Part shown: piece after piece, positions 16,058 to 24,556 of the stretch
Numbering within the stretch: position 1 is the first letter of the stretch
How the letters are laid out: each line of letters starts with the position of its first letter
Assembly (NCBI GenBank): GCA_020636645.1
Contig: JACJXO010000002.1
Location: 496,001 to 560,000, forward strand
Source: Chitinophagales bacterium
GTDB taxonomy: Bacteria > Bacteroidota > Bacteroidia > Chitinophagales > BACL12
DNA length: 64,000 bases
Direction of reading: 5' to 3'
Translations under genes and position numbers: made by a program
Notes under the pieces: generated by a model
What the model was told of the DNA's origin: nothing
The model's database searches: none
What the model saw: only the letters and a program-made list of their open reading frames with translations

Positions 16058-17893
16058 ATGTGCGGAATCGTTGCGTATCTCGGACACCGGGACGCCTACC
16101 CGGTCATTATCAAAGGCCTGCATCGCCTCGAATATCGCGGCTATGACTCGGCCGGTATCGCTTTGCTGAACGGCGACATGCGGATCTTCAAATGCGCCGG
16201 CAAGGTGTCTGAACTCGAGGCCCTGGCCGAAGGCAAGAACACCGGCGGCACCGTCGGTATCGGTCACACCCGCTGGGCCACCCACGGTGAACCCAATACC
16301 CGCAACGCCCACCCGCATGTGTCCAACCGGCAGAAACTGGCCATCATCCACAACGGCATCATCGAGAACTACGCTTCGCTGAAGACAGAGTTGCTCAAAC
16401 GCGGACACGTATTCGAAAGCGATACGGACACAGAGGTCCTCATCCACCTGATAGAAGACATTGAAGAGAAAGAGAGTGTAGATCTGGCCGAAGCTGTGCG
16501 TATCGCCCTCACCCAGGTAGTAGGAGCTTATGCCATTGTCATTGCCAGTGAAGAGAACCCCGACCTGCTCATCGCCGCCAGGAAGAGCTCACCGCTTGTA
16601 CTGGGCATTGGTGATAATGAATATTTCGTAGCCAGTGACGCTACTCCTCTCATTGAATATACCAAAGAGGTGGTCTATCTGAACGATGAGGAGATCGCCA
16701 TTGTAGAGCGGGGCAAGGAGCTGGTCATCAAGAACCTCGAGAACGAAGAGGCCACGCCGTATATCCAGGAACTGCAGCTGCAGCTGGACATGATCGAGAA
16801 AGGTGGGTACGACCACTACATGCTCAAGGAGATCAATGAGCAGCCCAACTCCATCAAGGATTCCATGCGAGGCCGCTTAGGTCATGGCAACCGCATCCAG
16901 CTGGGTGGCATCGTAGAGTATGAGAACAAGATCATGCATGCCAAGCGCATCATCATCGTGGCCTGTGGGACATCCTGGCATGCCGGGCTGGTAGCAGAAT
17001 ACCTGTTCGAAGACCTCGCCCGCATTCCGGTGGAAGTGGAGTATGCTTCCGAATTCCGCTACCGCAATCCCGTCATCGGCGAAGATGATGTGGTCATTGC
17101 CATCTCCCAATCCGGAGAAACCGCTGACACCCTGGCCGCTATTGAACTGGCCAAGTCCAAGGGCGCCACAGTCTTGGGTATCTGTAACGTGGTAGGTTCA
17201 TCCATTTCCCGTGCCACCCACGCCGGCAGTTATACGCATGCCGGTCCCGAGATCGGTGTAGCCTCCACCAAAGCCTTCACGGCACAGGTCACCGTGCTCA
17301 CCCTGATGGCTCTGAGTATCGCCCGCAAGAAGGGAGCGATACCAGAAAGTAAATACCAGCAGTTAGCTGTAGAGCTGAGTGCCATCCCCAACAAAGTGGC
17401 CGACGTGCTCGCCACCGAGCCCCTCATCCGGGAGTTGAGTGAAGAATTCAAAGACGTGGCCCATTTCCTCTACCTGGGCCGCGGATACAATTTCCCCGTT
17501 GCCCTGGAAGGCGCCCTGAAACTCAAGGAGATCTCCTACATCCACGCCGAGGGCTACCCGGCGGCCGAGATGAAGCACGGTCCCATAGCCCTGATAGACG
17601 AGAACATGCCCGTGGTGGTGCTGGCCACCAACCGCAGTGCCTACGAAAAGATCGTCAGCAATATCCAGGAGGTCAAAGCCAGGAAAGGACGTGTCATCGC
17701 CATCGTCTCCGAAGAGGACGAAGCCATCAGCGAATTGGCAGAACATGTAATCGTGATACCGGAAACAGAAGAAGCACTGACACCGCTCTTATCAGTCATT
17801 CCGCTCCAGCTGTTGGCTTACCACATAGCCGTACTCAGAGGTTGTAATGTGGATCAGCCGAGGAATTTAGCGAAGAGTGTGACGGTGGAGTGA
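16058..17893 (+). CDS. glmS: Glutamine-fructose-6-phosphate aminotransferase
   Basis: Makes glucosamine-6-phosphate from fructose-6-phosphate and glutamine, the entry to UDP-GlcNAc for peptidoglycan and LPS. The 611-residue protein begins Met-Cys-Gly-Ile-Val, with Cys2 as the glutaminase nucleophile after Met removal. It contains GHTRWATHG, HNGIIENY, two SIS isomerase domains (CGTSWHAGL, SQSGETADTL, ASTKAFTAQV) and ends in the invariant DQPRNLAKSVTVE tail. Full length. No glmS ribozyme-like structure is expected in the 12-base gap upstream. It ends at the left border of the AT-rich defence island. Confidence 0.97.
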   Translation: MCGIVAYLGHRDAYPVIIKGLHRLEYRGYDSAGIALLNGDMRIFKCAGKVSELEALAEGKNTGGTVGIGHTRWATHGEPNTRNAHPHVSNRQKLAIIHNGIIENYASLKTELLKRGHVFESDTDTEVLIHLIEDIEEKESVDLAEAVRIALTQVVGAYAIVIASEENPDLLIAARKSSPLVLGIGDNEYFVASDATPLIEYTKEVVYLNDEEIAIVERGKELVIKNLENEEATPYIQELQLQLDMIEKGGYDHYMLKEINEQPNSIKDSMRGRLGHGNRIQLGGIVEYENKIMHAKRIIIVACGTSWHAGLVAEYLFEDLARIPVEVEYASEFRYRNPVIGEDDVVIAISQSGETADTLAAIELAKSKGATVLGICNVVGSSISRATHAGSYTHAGPEIGVASTKAFTAQVTVLTLMALSIARKKGAIPESKYQQLAVELSAIPNKVADVLATEPLIRELSEEFKDVAHFLYLGRGYNFPVALEGALKLKEISYIHAEGYPAAEMKHGPIALIDENMPVVVLATNRSAYEKIVSNIQEVKARKGRVIAIVSEEDEAISELAEHVIVIPETEEALTPLLSVIPLQLLAYHIAVLRGCNVDQPRNLAKSVTVE

Positions 17894-17986
17894 TGGGAGG
17901 GGGATGAGTTTGTATTCATGGATGTAACTGTTGTACATACTCTCTAATACGAATTTGGTATCATATGTGCTAAATTCAACATGGAC

Positions 17987-18823
17987 TTAAATTTCATCCT
18001 CAATGATTCCTTTCAAAAATGAACTTAATAGCGAAAATGCATACTCAATATCTTTATCCAGAATTCTTGCCCATTCCATTGCAATAGCAGAACGTGATGA
18101 TTCCTCTAGCTCTTTTCTAAGCACATTAAGAACCCGTTCTTCAACTGAACGTGACCTCTCCAAATATTGCCTACATTTTCGGCCTAGTACTTCCGCTGCG
18201 ATTATCATTCGGTCGAAAGGTTCATTTTCAAGTAAATCAAAATGATACTCTAGAATTTCATCCATAGAATGATCGAAATAATGCTGCAAAATCTTTAGTA
18301 TGTCCGCTAAGTCATTTTCCCTGTCCTCAGGACGATCGCTCCATGCAATGAGTTTCAAAAGCACCATACCTGGTAAAGGAGGTATATTAATGATTGATTC
18401 CTCAATTTGAACTTCAACAGCACGTTCTAGAATTTCCCGAAATCCAAGCATGTGTAAATCAACATGCCGATCACTAAACCTTATTGTATCACTTTCCTCT
18501 ATTTCACCGAATGGTAACAAGTCAATTGCGACATTATAATTCTCTGAATAAAATGTCCAAGGTGCCGACACTTTCCTAAATCCTCTTTTTTCCAATTCAG
18601 ATACTATCTGGCTATACTCTTCCATGCTGGATACCATAACCGCAAAATCAATATCCTTTGTACCGCGAGCAGGTTTGATATTCTGTTTAAGCAACTCAAG
18701 TGCTATCGCATTTACTCCTATTAAACAATACCTTACATCTAAGGTCTTCATAACTTCATCAATACAATCAAATACTTCTTTGAAGTATGGTATACCTAGC
18801 TCCTTATATGATTGGTTTGACAT
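17987..18823 (-). CDS. AbiEii/AbiGii-type nucleotidyltransferase toxin
   Basis: The toxin half of a type IV (AbiE-like) toxin-antitoxin pair. The 278-residue protein has the nucleotidyltransferase core: CLIGVNAIA (glycine/polar motif near residue 34) followed by TKDIDFAV, giving the metal-binding Asp57-x-Asp59, then helical regions with AWSDRPEDRENDLADI typical of AbiEii. The family modifies tRNA or otherwise blocks growth when phages infect. The start at 18823 overlaps the antitoxin stop by 20 bases. A Met ten codons upstream is possible but overlaps more. Base composition is markedly AT-rich compared with glmS, consistent with acquisition by transfer. Confidence 0.82.
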   Translation of the reverse strand: MSNQSYKELGIPYFKEVFDCIDEVMKTLDVRYCLIGVNAIALELLKQNIKPARGTKDIDFAVMVSSMEEYSQIVSELEKRGFRKVSAPWTFYSENYNVAIDLLPFGEIEESDTIRFSDRHVDLHMLGFREILERAVEVQIEESIINIPPLPGMVLLKLIAWSDRPEDRENDLADILKILQHYFDHSMDEILEYHFDLLENEPFDRMIIAAEVLGRKCRQYLERSRSVEERVLNVLRKELEESSRSAIAMEWARILDKDIEYAFSLLSSFLKGIIEDEI

Positions 18824-19775
18824 AATCGTTGAAAATTCTTTCAGCTGTTTCAATATTCCTTTTGCCCCCTTCTAAGATGAGATCTGTGTATACTAACATA
18901 GGGGATGCAATTTTGCCTTCCTGTCCGCTCCAGAACATTTCTAAGACCTCTGCCTCCCCAGATGGGTCAGGTATTAGCTTGTACTTCCTTATCAGATCCG
19001 ATAAATTCTCTTTTGTATATATGGTATATTTTTCTGGCCTCAAATGATTAGTAAGTAAATCAGCACCTGGTTCACCACCCCAAACCGTTAAATTATTACT
19101 GAATCGTATGTCTCTCCAATCTCCGCTTATTTTATATTGATGTCTTACTAATTTAGGACGTAGTTCTATTGCGTAAGAATCAATCCATTTTCTTAATAAA
19201 TCCATTCTGTTCTTCCATATATAGTTTCTTCTATCAAGAGGGAAAATATAACCAGAGTCCTTTAATCCATTAATTACCTGAGGAATTGTACCTAAGCTTA
19301 CCCCAACTTCGTCAGCTATTTCGCGTTGTGTCCAATTTAAGGCATCTTTATTTTGAAGCAAGAAGTAAACAACCTTTAAACCTGTTTTGGTGAATGCCCT
19401 GTTTCTGCCTTTTCTTTTTACATCAATGAATGGCCTGGCCGTATCTATTAGGATATAAAAATTGTCTTGGCTTAAAAAGAAGTTGCCATTTGCCTCGAGG
19501 TATGGAATACGTTTTTCTTGCAATATAGATTTAACACCAGGGAAGATTCTATTTGCAACTATTATTTGAGGCATTTTAGCCTTGCTCTGACCTGGTAATT
19601 GGTCAATTTGATACGCTCTAACCTCTTGTTTAACTTCACCGACAAATTGGAATTTAGTTCCGTTGATATAAAATTCCAGACACAGATCGTGCTTGGTAGA
19701 TTTTCTTATATATCCTTGAATTCCAGCAACTTGCAATAAGTTTATCAGCGCTGTATCTACTATTCTTGCGTCCAT
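18804..19775 (-). CDS. AbiEi-like antitoxin/transcription regulator
   Basis: The 323-residue partner of the AbiEii-type toxin, matching the AbiEi_2 type. The N-terminal 110 residues resemble the restriction-endonuclease-like fold found in this family (LEFYINGTKFQFVGEVKQEV). A winged helix-turn-helix follows at about 131-185 (WTQREIADEVGVSLGTIPQVINGLKDSGYI), then a C-terminal antitoxin domain with WGGEPGADLLTNHLRPEKYTIYT. It should repress its own operon: a perfect 17-bp palindrome sits between the -33 and -7 elements just upstream. It is the first gene of the pair, in the AT-rich island. The family assignment is confident. Confidence 0.85.
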   Translation of the reverse strand: MDARIVDTALINLLQVAGIQGYIRKSTKHDLCLEFYINGTKFQFVGEVKQEVRAYQIDQLPGQSKAKMPQIIVANRIFPGVKSILQEKRIPYLEANGNFFLSQDNFYILIDTARPFIDVKRKGRNRAFTKTGLKVVYFLLQNKDALNWTQREIADEVGVSLGTIPQVINGLKDSGYIFPLDRRNYIWKNRMDLLRKWIDSYAIELRPKLVRHQYKISGDWRDIRFSNNLTVWGGEPGADLLTNHLRPEKYTIYTKENLSDLIRKYKLIPDPSGEAEVLEMFWSGQEGKIASPMLVYTDLILEGGKRNIETAERIFNDYVKPII

Positions 19776-19782
19776 TTGTTCA

Positions 19783-19790
19783 CAAATATA
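19783..19790 (-). promoter_or_regulatory. -7 box TATATTTG of the AbiE-like operon
   Basis: Exact TAnnTTTG on the minus strand, seven bases before the ATG at 19775. A TTG at 19813-19811 gives a -33 element with a 20-base spacer. Confidence 0.65.
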
Positions 19791-19794
19791 ACAT

Positions 19795-19811
19795 GTTCAC
19801 GTAACGTGAAC
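19795..19811. promoter_or_regulatory. Operator palindrome GTTCACGTAACGTGAAC
   Basis: A perfect 17-bp inverted repeat with 8-bp arms that lies between the -33 and -7 elements of the AbiE-like promoter. A half-site TGTTCAC recurs at 19778-19784. This is the expected position for autorepression by the AbiEi wHTH. Confidence 0.7.
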
Positions 19812-20101
19812 AAACTTTTTTATTAAACAAAGCAGCAGAAACAAAACTGACCCGGATTCATAATTTTTAAAATTTCAAGCAGGTCATGGTTTATATTCCA
19901 AATTTAGCCTGAGGCTTCCTTAAAAATAGCACCCTGTCAATTTAGCTGCAGAAATACAAGACCTCCAAAGAACATAACAAATGACCTTATACTAATGCGA
20001 TGGGAGAGCTTCAAATGGCAGTTAAACTTACCTAAAAGTCACTGAGAGTAATCTAATCAGTCGGCAATTAACTCCTCACGCCTAAAGACAAAAAACACAC
20101 C

Positions 20102-22393
20102 CTATCTTACTCTTACTTTTATCAGCTCTGAAAGACTTACCGCAAATGGACGGGGCGACTCAGATCTTTTACTACTGTACTTTTTTAAGTTTCTAAATTG
20201 CCATCGCATATTATCAAACTCCGGCTCAATTACTTTCTCAACCTGATATACAAGGTAAAAGTCCTGTCGGGGATCCGGATACTTCAGATCCAGCAGGTCC
20301 TTTTTAGAATATAATTTTGGTCCACCTCCCGTTATCCTCCACAATTCACCTGAATCCTGATCACCACTTGTATGCAGCAGTAAGTACCTGGCATTTACCA
20401 TCTGATTATCTATCGAAACAGAGCCATTAGCCCGCCCTGTTCTGGTATTATACAGCTGTTTGTTTATGATCCATCGGTAATGTTCAGCAGACTTATAGTA
20501 ACCCACTAATACAAATGTCTCATCAGGAATTAAATTTCTGTTTGAGTTAATTGGCTCCGGCAACGGTTCTTTCAATTCATCTCCGGGAGCAGGTGGCGAC
20601 TTGTATACATCAAAAGACCTGAATGCCATTTTTTCCCGCTGTGAGGTGCGGTTCATAAAATGATCCACAACACTTAATATAAACTCCTTTAATTCATGAA
20701 CACCATCATTAGTTTTTGATGGTCTTACAGGAAATGCCCCAAGTCCTGGAATAATTTCATGAAAGCCTTTTTGGTTGAAAGATTTGTCCCCCGGATATAA
20801 CACATAAGCACCACCACTTCTTCTTATCGCATCCTTGTAGGCATGCATTTTCAGAAGGTCCGCATTTTTGTAGATGCCTTTTCTGTTTTCAACTTTTTCC
20901 TCGTCCAAGTCTCTTTCCGTATTCTGTTTCAGAAAATCAGTCAGATTGGCAATTTTATATTTGGCATCAAAATGAATGTGAACTATCAGCTCCTGCTTTT
21001 CTGCTTCGTCCTCAGATATGCCAAAAGGCCAGAAAGAAAGGGTATAATCCGGACGCAGGGTGGTTGTCCAGCTGCCTGATTCAGGATAAGTTTGCTTTCC
21101 ACTGAAGGAACGGTTATAGTTGAAACAAATATTCAGTTTTCTGTTACCAGAACTATATATACCCCGAAGTGCCGTGAATTCCCCCTGCTTTATCTGTAGG
21201 TTCAGTCCATCAGGGGTTTCTTTTATTAAGTCTGAAATGTCAACAGGTTCAATCTCAAATATGGATTGAAACAAATCCAAAAGTTTAAAGAAAAGCCAGT
21301 ATTCATATAAGGTAGCAATGTCTTTTTTCCCGCCCTTGTAGACATCGTCTCCTCCATTCCATATAAGCCTGGCGGCAAGGTCAAACATGAGCCACACCCT
21401 CAACACTTCTCTGTAACCTTCTTTCCGTTGCAATACAGGGCTATTTATTTTCAGGGTTGTTGGCCTGGAAATGTCTTTAAAAACAGTGTGGTGTAATTGG
21501 CTCTCCAGCTCAAGAATCATCAGGCCTGATTCGGCTTCCATTTTTTTATGACTGAATTCTTTGGCCTTGTTGTTTATGTCTGTACAAAACTTAAGAAAGT
21601 TTTCCAGTGCATGTTTTATAAAACGGTTTTCGGGTGTATCAACGGAATCCGTTTTTCTATTGGTAGTGATTCTTTCAGGTAATGTATCAATACCATAATC
21701 TCTCAGATGATGCGTTTCCGGTAATTTTGTTCTCCTTCCGCCTTTCAGTATTTCCTTAATGTTGGTATTTGAAAATCGTCTTGCATTGCGGATATCTTTC
21801 TCTTCAGTGGTTTCCTTCCATTTGGTTACCGGTGCTGAAACAATGCGATGAACCGCTTCAGCAAACTCAGCCGTACCAATGACCGATTTGATAAACGAAA
21901 ACTTTTGATAAAGTGTCTGACTATCGTTGGTGTAGTCAATTTCCAAATGCTGTAAAACAGGTGAATTAGCCTGGAGCAAAAGATCCGTACATTTTTCGGT
22001 AATAAGCTCCAGCATGTCGCGGTAATCATCACGATATCCCGATTTCACGGACTGAACTTCAAGCTCAATCCTGCAAAGCTCTTCAGAACTCTGCTTGTCA
22101 AGCAGGGGAATAGAAAGTGTACCTACAAAAACATTGGGTGCAATGGAACCTATATTTGGGTTTCTTTTATGCTGCTGAATAATTCGATATTCGTTATCTC
22201 CCAATAAAAAATCTCCGTCACTGATCTGGTAATCGTAATAGCAACCTTCTACCATCTGATACCGGGCTTCATTGTTCTCTGCTGCGTTTTCCTCTGCATC
22301 AAACAAAGAATCCGGTATTCGTGCATCTATCCAAAGCCGCAAACCTTCCTTAACCGAATCAAGTCCGATTTCTATGTTTGAAACTGACTTCAT
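20102..22393 (-). CDS. DUF2357 McrC-like PD-(D/E)XK nuclease with C-terminal extension
   Basis: A 763-residue protein, the nuclease partner of the upstream McrB-like ATPase (start three bases after its stop). The N-terminal half (about 1-340) is the DUF2357 region. A PD-(D/E)XK nuclease core follows: YEYW with Glu364, RPDYTLSF with Asp449, and HFDAKYK with Asp476-x-Lys478, plus KMHAYKDAIR downstream. Residues about 625-718 form an extra compact domain (FVLVGYYKSAEHYRWI, RYLLLHTSG, ELWRITGGG, DFYLVYQV) that I cannot name. Its strand-rich pattern would fit a PUA/EVE-like reader, which is a guess. It probably cuts DNA recognised by the partner, as in type IV restriction. Confidence 0.8.
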   Translation of the reverse strand: MKSVSNIEIGLDSVKEGLRLWIDARIPDSLFDAEENAAENNEARYQMVEGCYYDYQISDGDFLLGDNEYRIIQQHKRNPNIGSIAPNVFVGTLSIPLLDKQSSEELCRIELEVQSVKSGYRDDYRDMLELITEKCTDLLLQANSPVLQHLEIDYTNDSQTLYQKFSFIKSVIGTAEFAEAVHRIVSAPVTKWKETTEEKDIRNARRFSNTNIKEILKGGRRTKLPETHHLRDYGIDTLPERITTNRKTDSVDTPENRFIKHALENFLKFCTDINNKAKEFSHKKMEAESGLMILELESQLHHTVFKDISRPTTLKINSPVLQRKEGYREVLRVWLMFDLAARLIWNGGDDVYKGGKKDIATLYEYWLFFKLLDLFQSIFEIEPVDISDLIKETPDGLNLQIKQGEFTALRGIYSSGNRKLNICFNYNRSFSGKQTYPESGSWTTTLRPDYTLSFWPFGISEDEAEKQELIVHIHFDAKYKIANLTDFLKQNTERDLDEEKVENRKGIYKNADLLKMHAYKDAIRRSGGAYVLYPGDKSFNQKGFHEIIPGLGAFPVRPSKTNDGVHELKEFILSVVDHFMNRTSQREKMAFRSFDVYKSPPAPGDELKEPLPEPINSNRNLIPDETFVLVGYYKSAEHYRWIINKQLYNTRTGRANGSVSIDNQMVNARYLLLHTSGDQDSGELWRITGGGPKLYSKKDLLDLKYPDPRQDFYLVYQVEKVIEPEFDNMRWQFRNLKKYSSKRSESPRPFAVSLSELIKVRVR

Positions 22394-22396
22394 ATA

Positions 22397-24319
22397 TCAA
22401 GCCTCAGCGAAACTTGCAAATCCGTTATCAATTGCTCCGCGGTACATACGGGCAATTTTTTCAAGTGAAAGCGGATAAAGTACATTTTCTCCACTGTAGT
22501 CAAAGTCTGCTTTGTCAAACACATCCTTAATGATGCTGACATTACCCGTAATACAGAACGAACCCAAAGTTTCCAGCACCGGACATAACTTTCTGCGTGA
22601 ACCATGCAACTTGGGCAACAGTTTCTGCATGATGGCTATGTCAATTTTTTGATTTGTTGTAAGACTGTTGTCAAGAATGGTTAAACGATGAATCAAGCGC
22701 AGTATTTCGGTAGCACTGCGGTAGCCAAATTCCGCACCGGTTTTTTTGAGCTCGCCAAAGAATAACACCAAAGCCGCATTAACTGCTTCACTGTCTGCTG
22801 TAGTAAATTCCTTGCTGGCAGCCATTTCGAGAAAGCTCTTGGCCATACCTGATCCTTTGCCGGTAAGGGCATCCATGTTGATACCCCTGATATTACTAAG
22901 GAATTCTTTCATTTCATCATGCGTGACCCTGAACTCAATGGTATTGGCTCTGTCGAGCACCTTCGGGCTGAACATGTTGGTGGTTTCATCAATATTAACA
23001 GTGCCGATAATGAACAAGTTGGAAGGAACTTTCAGTTTTGAAGGAACACTGTTTTGCAACGTTCCTTCGGCATACAGCAGAATCTCTTCATTTGATTCCA
23101 TTACGCTCAGAAAGTCTGCAAAGTATCGTTCCACATGGCTCAGGTTCATTTCGTCCAGAATCAAAAAATGCGGAAGGTCTGGACTCTGGTTGGCCTGAAT
23201 GATTAAATCCAGCACTCCACTGTCAGGCTTCACATATTCTTCTGGTTTCAATGCATTGGGATAACCCAGCAGGGGTTCACGATTGGTCCAGTCGGCCCCT
23301 ACGGGTATAATGCAGTACTGGCTTTCATCCTGACAAATCCACTTCACAAAGGCCTGTGCTAGCTTGGTTTTACCAGAACCAGAAAGGCCTGTAAGGATAG
23401 TTAATGGTTTTGTTAGAAGAGACGCAATAAAACGCTTAATCAATATGTTCGAGAAAACTAAACCTGATTCTGATAAAGAGATATTAAATCTATCAAGCTC
23501 CATACTTTTATTGTTATTCGTATTATTAACAACCAAGTATTCAGATGGAATATTGGGCAAGTTACTTCCAGATTCAATTTGAAATATTGAATTAATCAAA
23601 CTAAGCAACTTAATAGGACATGGGGTAAGATATGCTCCTTGTCTGAGCTTCATATCAGAAGTATAAAATACTTCTGAAGAATCAGAAATGGAATTTAAAA
23701 TAGCTTGATTATTATTATTCAGAATACTTTCCTTTAAAAGATGAGGTTCGATTTCCTTATAGTTTTCAAGCTGCACCATAAATGCGGGGCCGTTCCATGT
23801 TGTGCCTTCTAGACCTACGGTTTCTATAGCTTCTTGGCTTACTATTGAAACTCCTACAAATGCCTTATTATCTATCAGGTGTAACACCATATCACCTTCT
23901 CGAACTTTAAGCATATTCTTATAAATGTCTGCCCCTCCTCTGGACCTCTGAGGGGACCACAATGCGTGACCTAACGACCAATCTCCACTAATTCTATCAT
24001 GCCTTCCAGTCACTAATGTTTTTTCAATCCAAATGCCAGAATACTCACTATCTTTTTCTATCTTATCCACAATTGTAAATCCATTTTTTTGAAGTAATTT
24101 GAAACAAGGTGTTTTCTTGCCACCTGAAAAAGTTTTTCGATCTAATTCTAACCCATTAGCAAAAATATTAGCCAAAGAAACAATCAATTTTGGAGGATAA
24201 TTTCGGTTGTTAAAAACTACATCATAGTATCTTGATTCACCTCCAGTTGGAATACCTTCACTATCTATTTTCGCGATTGCTTTTAGCAAATGGTCTCGTG
24301 TAATGTTTTCTGGAATCAT
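22397..24319 (-). CDS. McrB-like AAA+ ATPase with ScoMcrA-type head and EVE-like reader domains
   Basis: A 640-residue protein. Residues about 5-85 (DHLLKAIAKIDSEGIP, YPPKLIVSLA, TPCFKLLQKNGF) resemble the N-terminal head domain of ScoMcrA-type modification-dependent enzymes. Residues about 95-235 (ISGDWSLGHALWSPQRS, VREGDMVLHLI, FVGVSIVSQEA) look like an EVE/PUA-type modified-base reader. The motor follows: Walker A GLSGSGKT at 311-318, Walker B FLILDE at 385-390, GTVNIDETT near 439-447 and LDRA at 455-458, the McrB pattern. The ATG at 24319 is preferred to a TTG two codons upstream. It is AT-rich and first in its operon. It most likely recognises modified phage DNA and drives the nuclease partner. 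Confidence 0.8.
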   Translation of the reverse strand: MIPENITRDHLLKAIAKIDSEGIPTGGESRYYDVVFNNRNYPPKLIVSLANIFANGLELDRKTFSGGKKTPCFKLLQKNGFTIVDKIEKDSEYSGIWIEKTLVTGRHDRISGDWSLGHALWSPQRSRGGADIYKNMLKVREGDMVLHLIDNKAFVGVSIVSQEAIETVGLEGTTWNGPAFMVQLENYKEIEPHLLKESILNNNNQAILNSISDSSEVFYTSDMKLRQGAYLTPCPIKLLSLINSIFQIESGSNLPNIPSEYLVVNNTNNNKSMELDRFNISLSESGLVFSNILIKRFIASLLTKPLTILTGLSGSGKTKLAQAFVKWICQDESQYCIIPVGADWTNREPLLGYPNALKPEEYVKPDSGVLDLIIQANQSPDLPHFLILDEMNLSHVERYFADFLSVMESNEEILLYAEGTLQNSVPSKLKVPSNLFIIGTVNIDETTNMFSPKVLDRANTIEFRVTHDEMKEFLSNIRGINMDALTGKGSGMAKSFLEMAASKEFTTADSEAVNAALVLFFGELKKTGAEFGYRSATEILRLIHRLTILDNSLTTNQKIDIAIMQKLLPKLHGSRRKLCPVLETLGSFCITGNVSIIKDVFDKADFDYSGENVLYPLSLEKIARMYRGAIDNGFASFAEA

Positions 24320-24449
24320 CTCCAAAGTTGTTTGACTTAGCTCTTTTATTTAATAGCTTATTAATCGCATTACTACGAATATAGTTGAATATGCCTGTAC
24401 CAAGCTATGCTTTATTTGCTCAAACCAGTTATTGTAATAAATCCAGAAA

Positions 24450-24554
24450 CTACCTCACCCTCCAATTCCACTTCGCATCCACAAACAAACTCGTGCTGGC
24501 TACCTGGTAGGTATCCAGGACCTCGCCGGTGCAGAGCTGGAGGATGGCGGAGGC
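24450..24554 (-). pseudogene. Remnant of a porin 3' end (duplicate of 25818-25922)
   Basis: On the minus strand this segment encodes the last 34 residues plus stop of a protein almost identical to the C-terminus of the porin gene at 25818 (shared EVLDTYQVAST, then FVD and KWNWRV). DNA identity is about 92 percent over roughly 115 bp, with one indel. No upstream porin sequence remains: similarity stops at 24554, two bases before the Fic gene stop codon. It marks either a partial duplication or the tail of a lost paralogue. Confidence 0.85.
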
Positions 24555-24556
24555 GG

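Noticed and set aside
19814..20101. Hidden gene or remnant in the 288-base gap between the AbiE and McrBC-like units
   Set aside because: Both strands are AT-rich with frequent stops and no protein-like stretch; I see no feature there beyond the AbiE promoter at its left edge.
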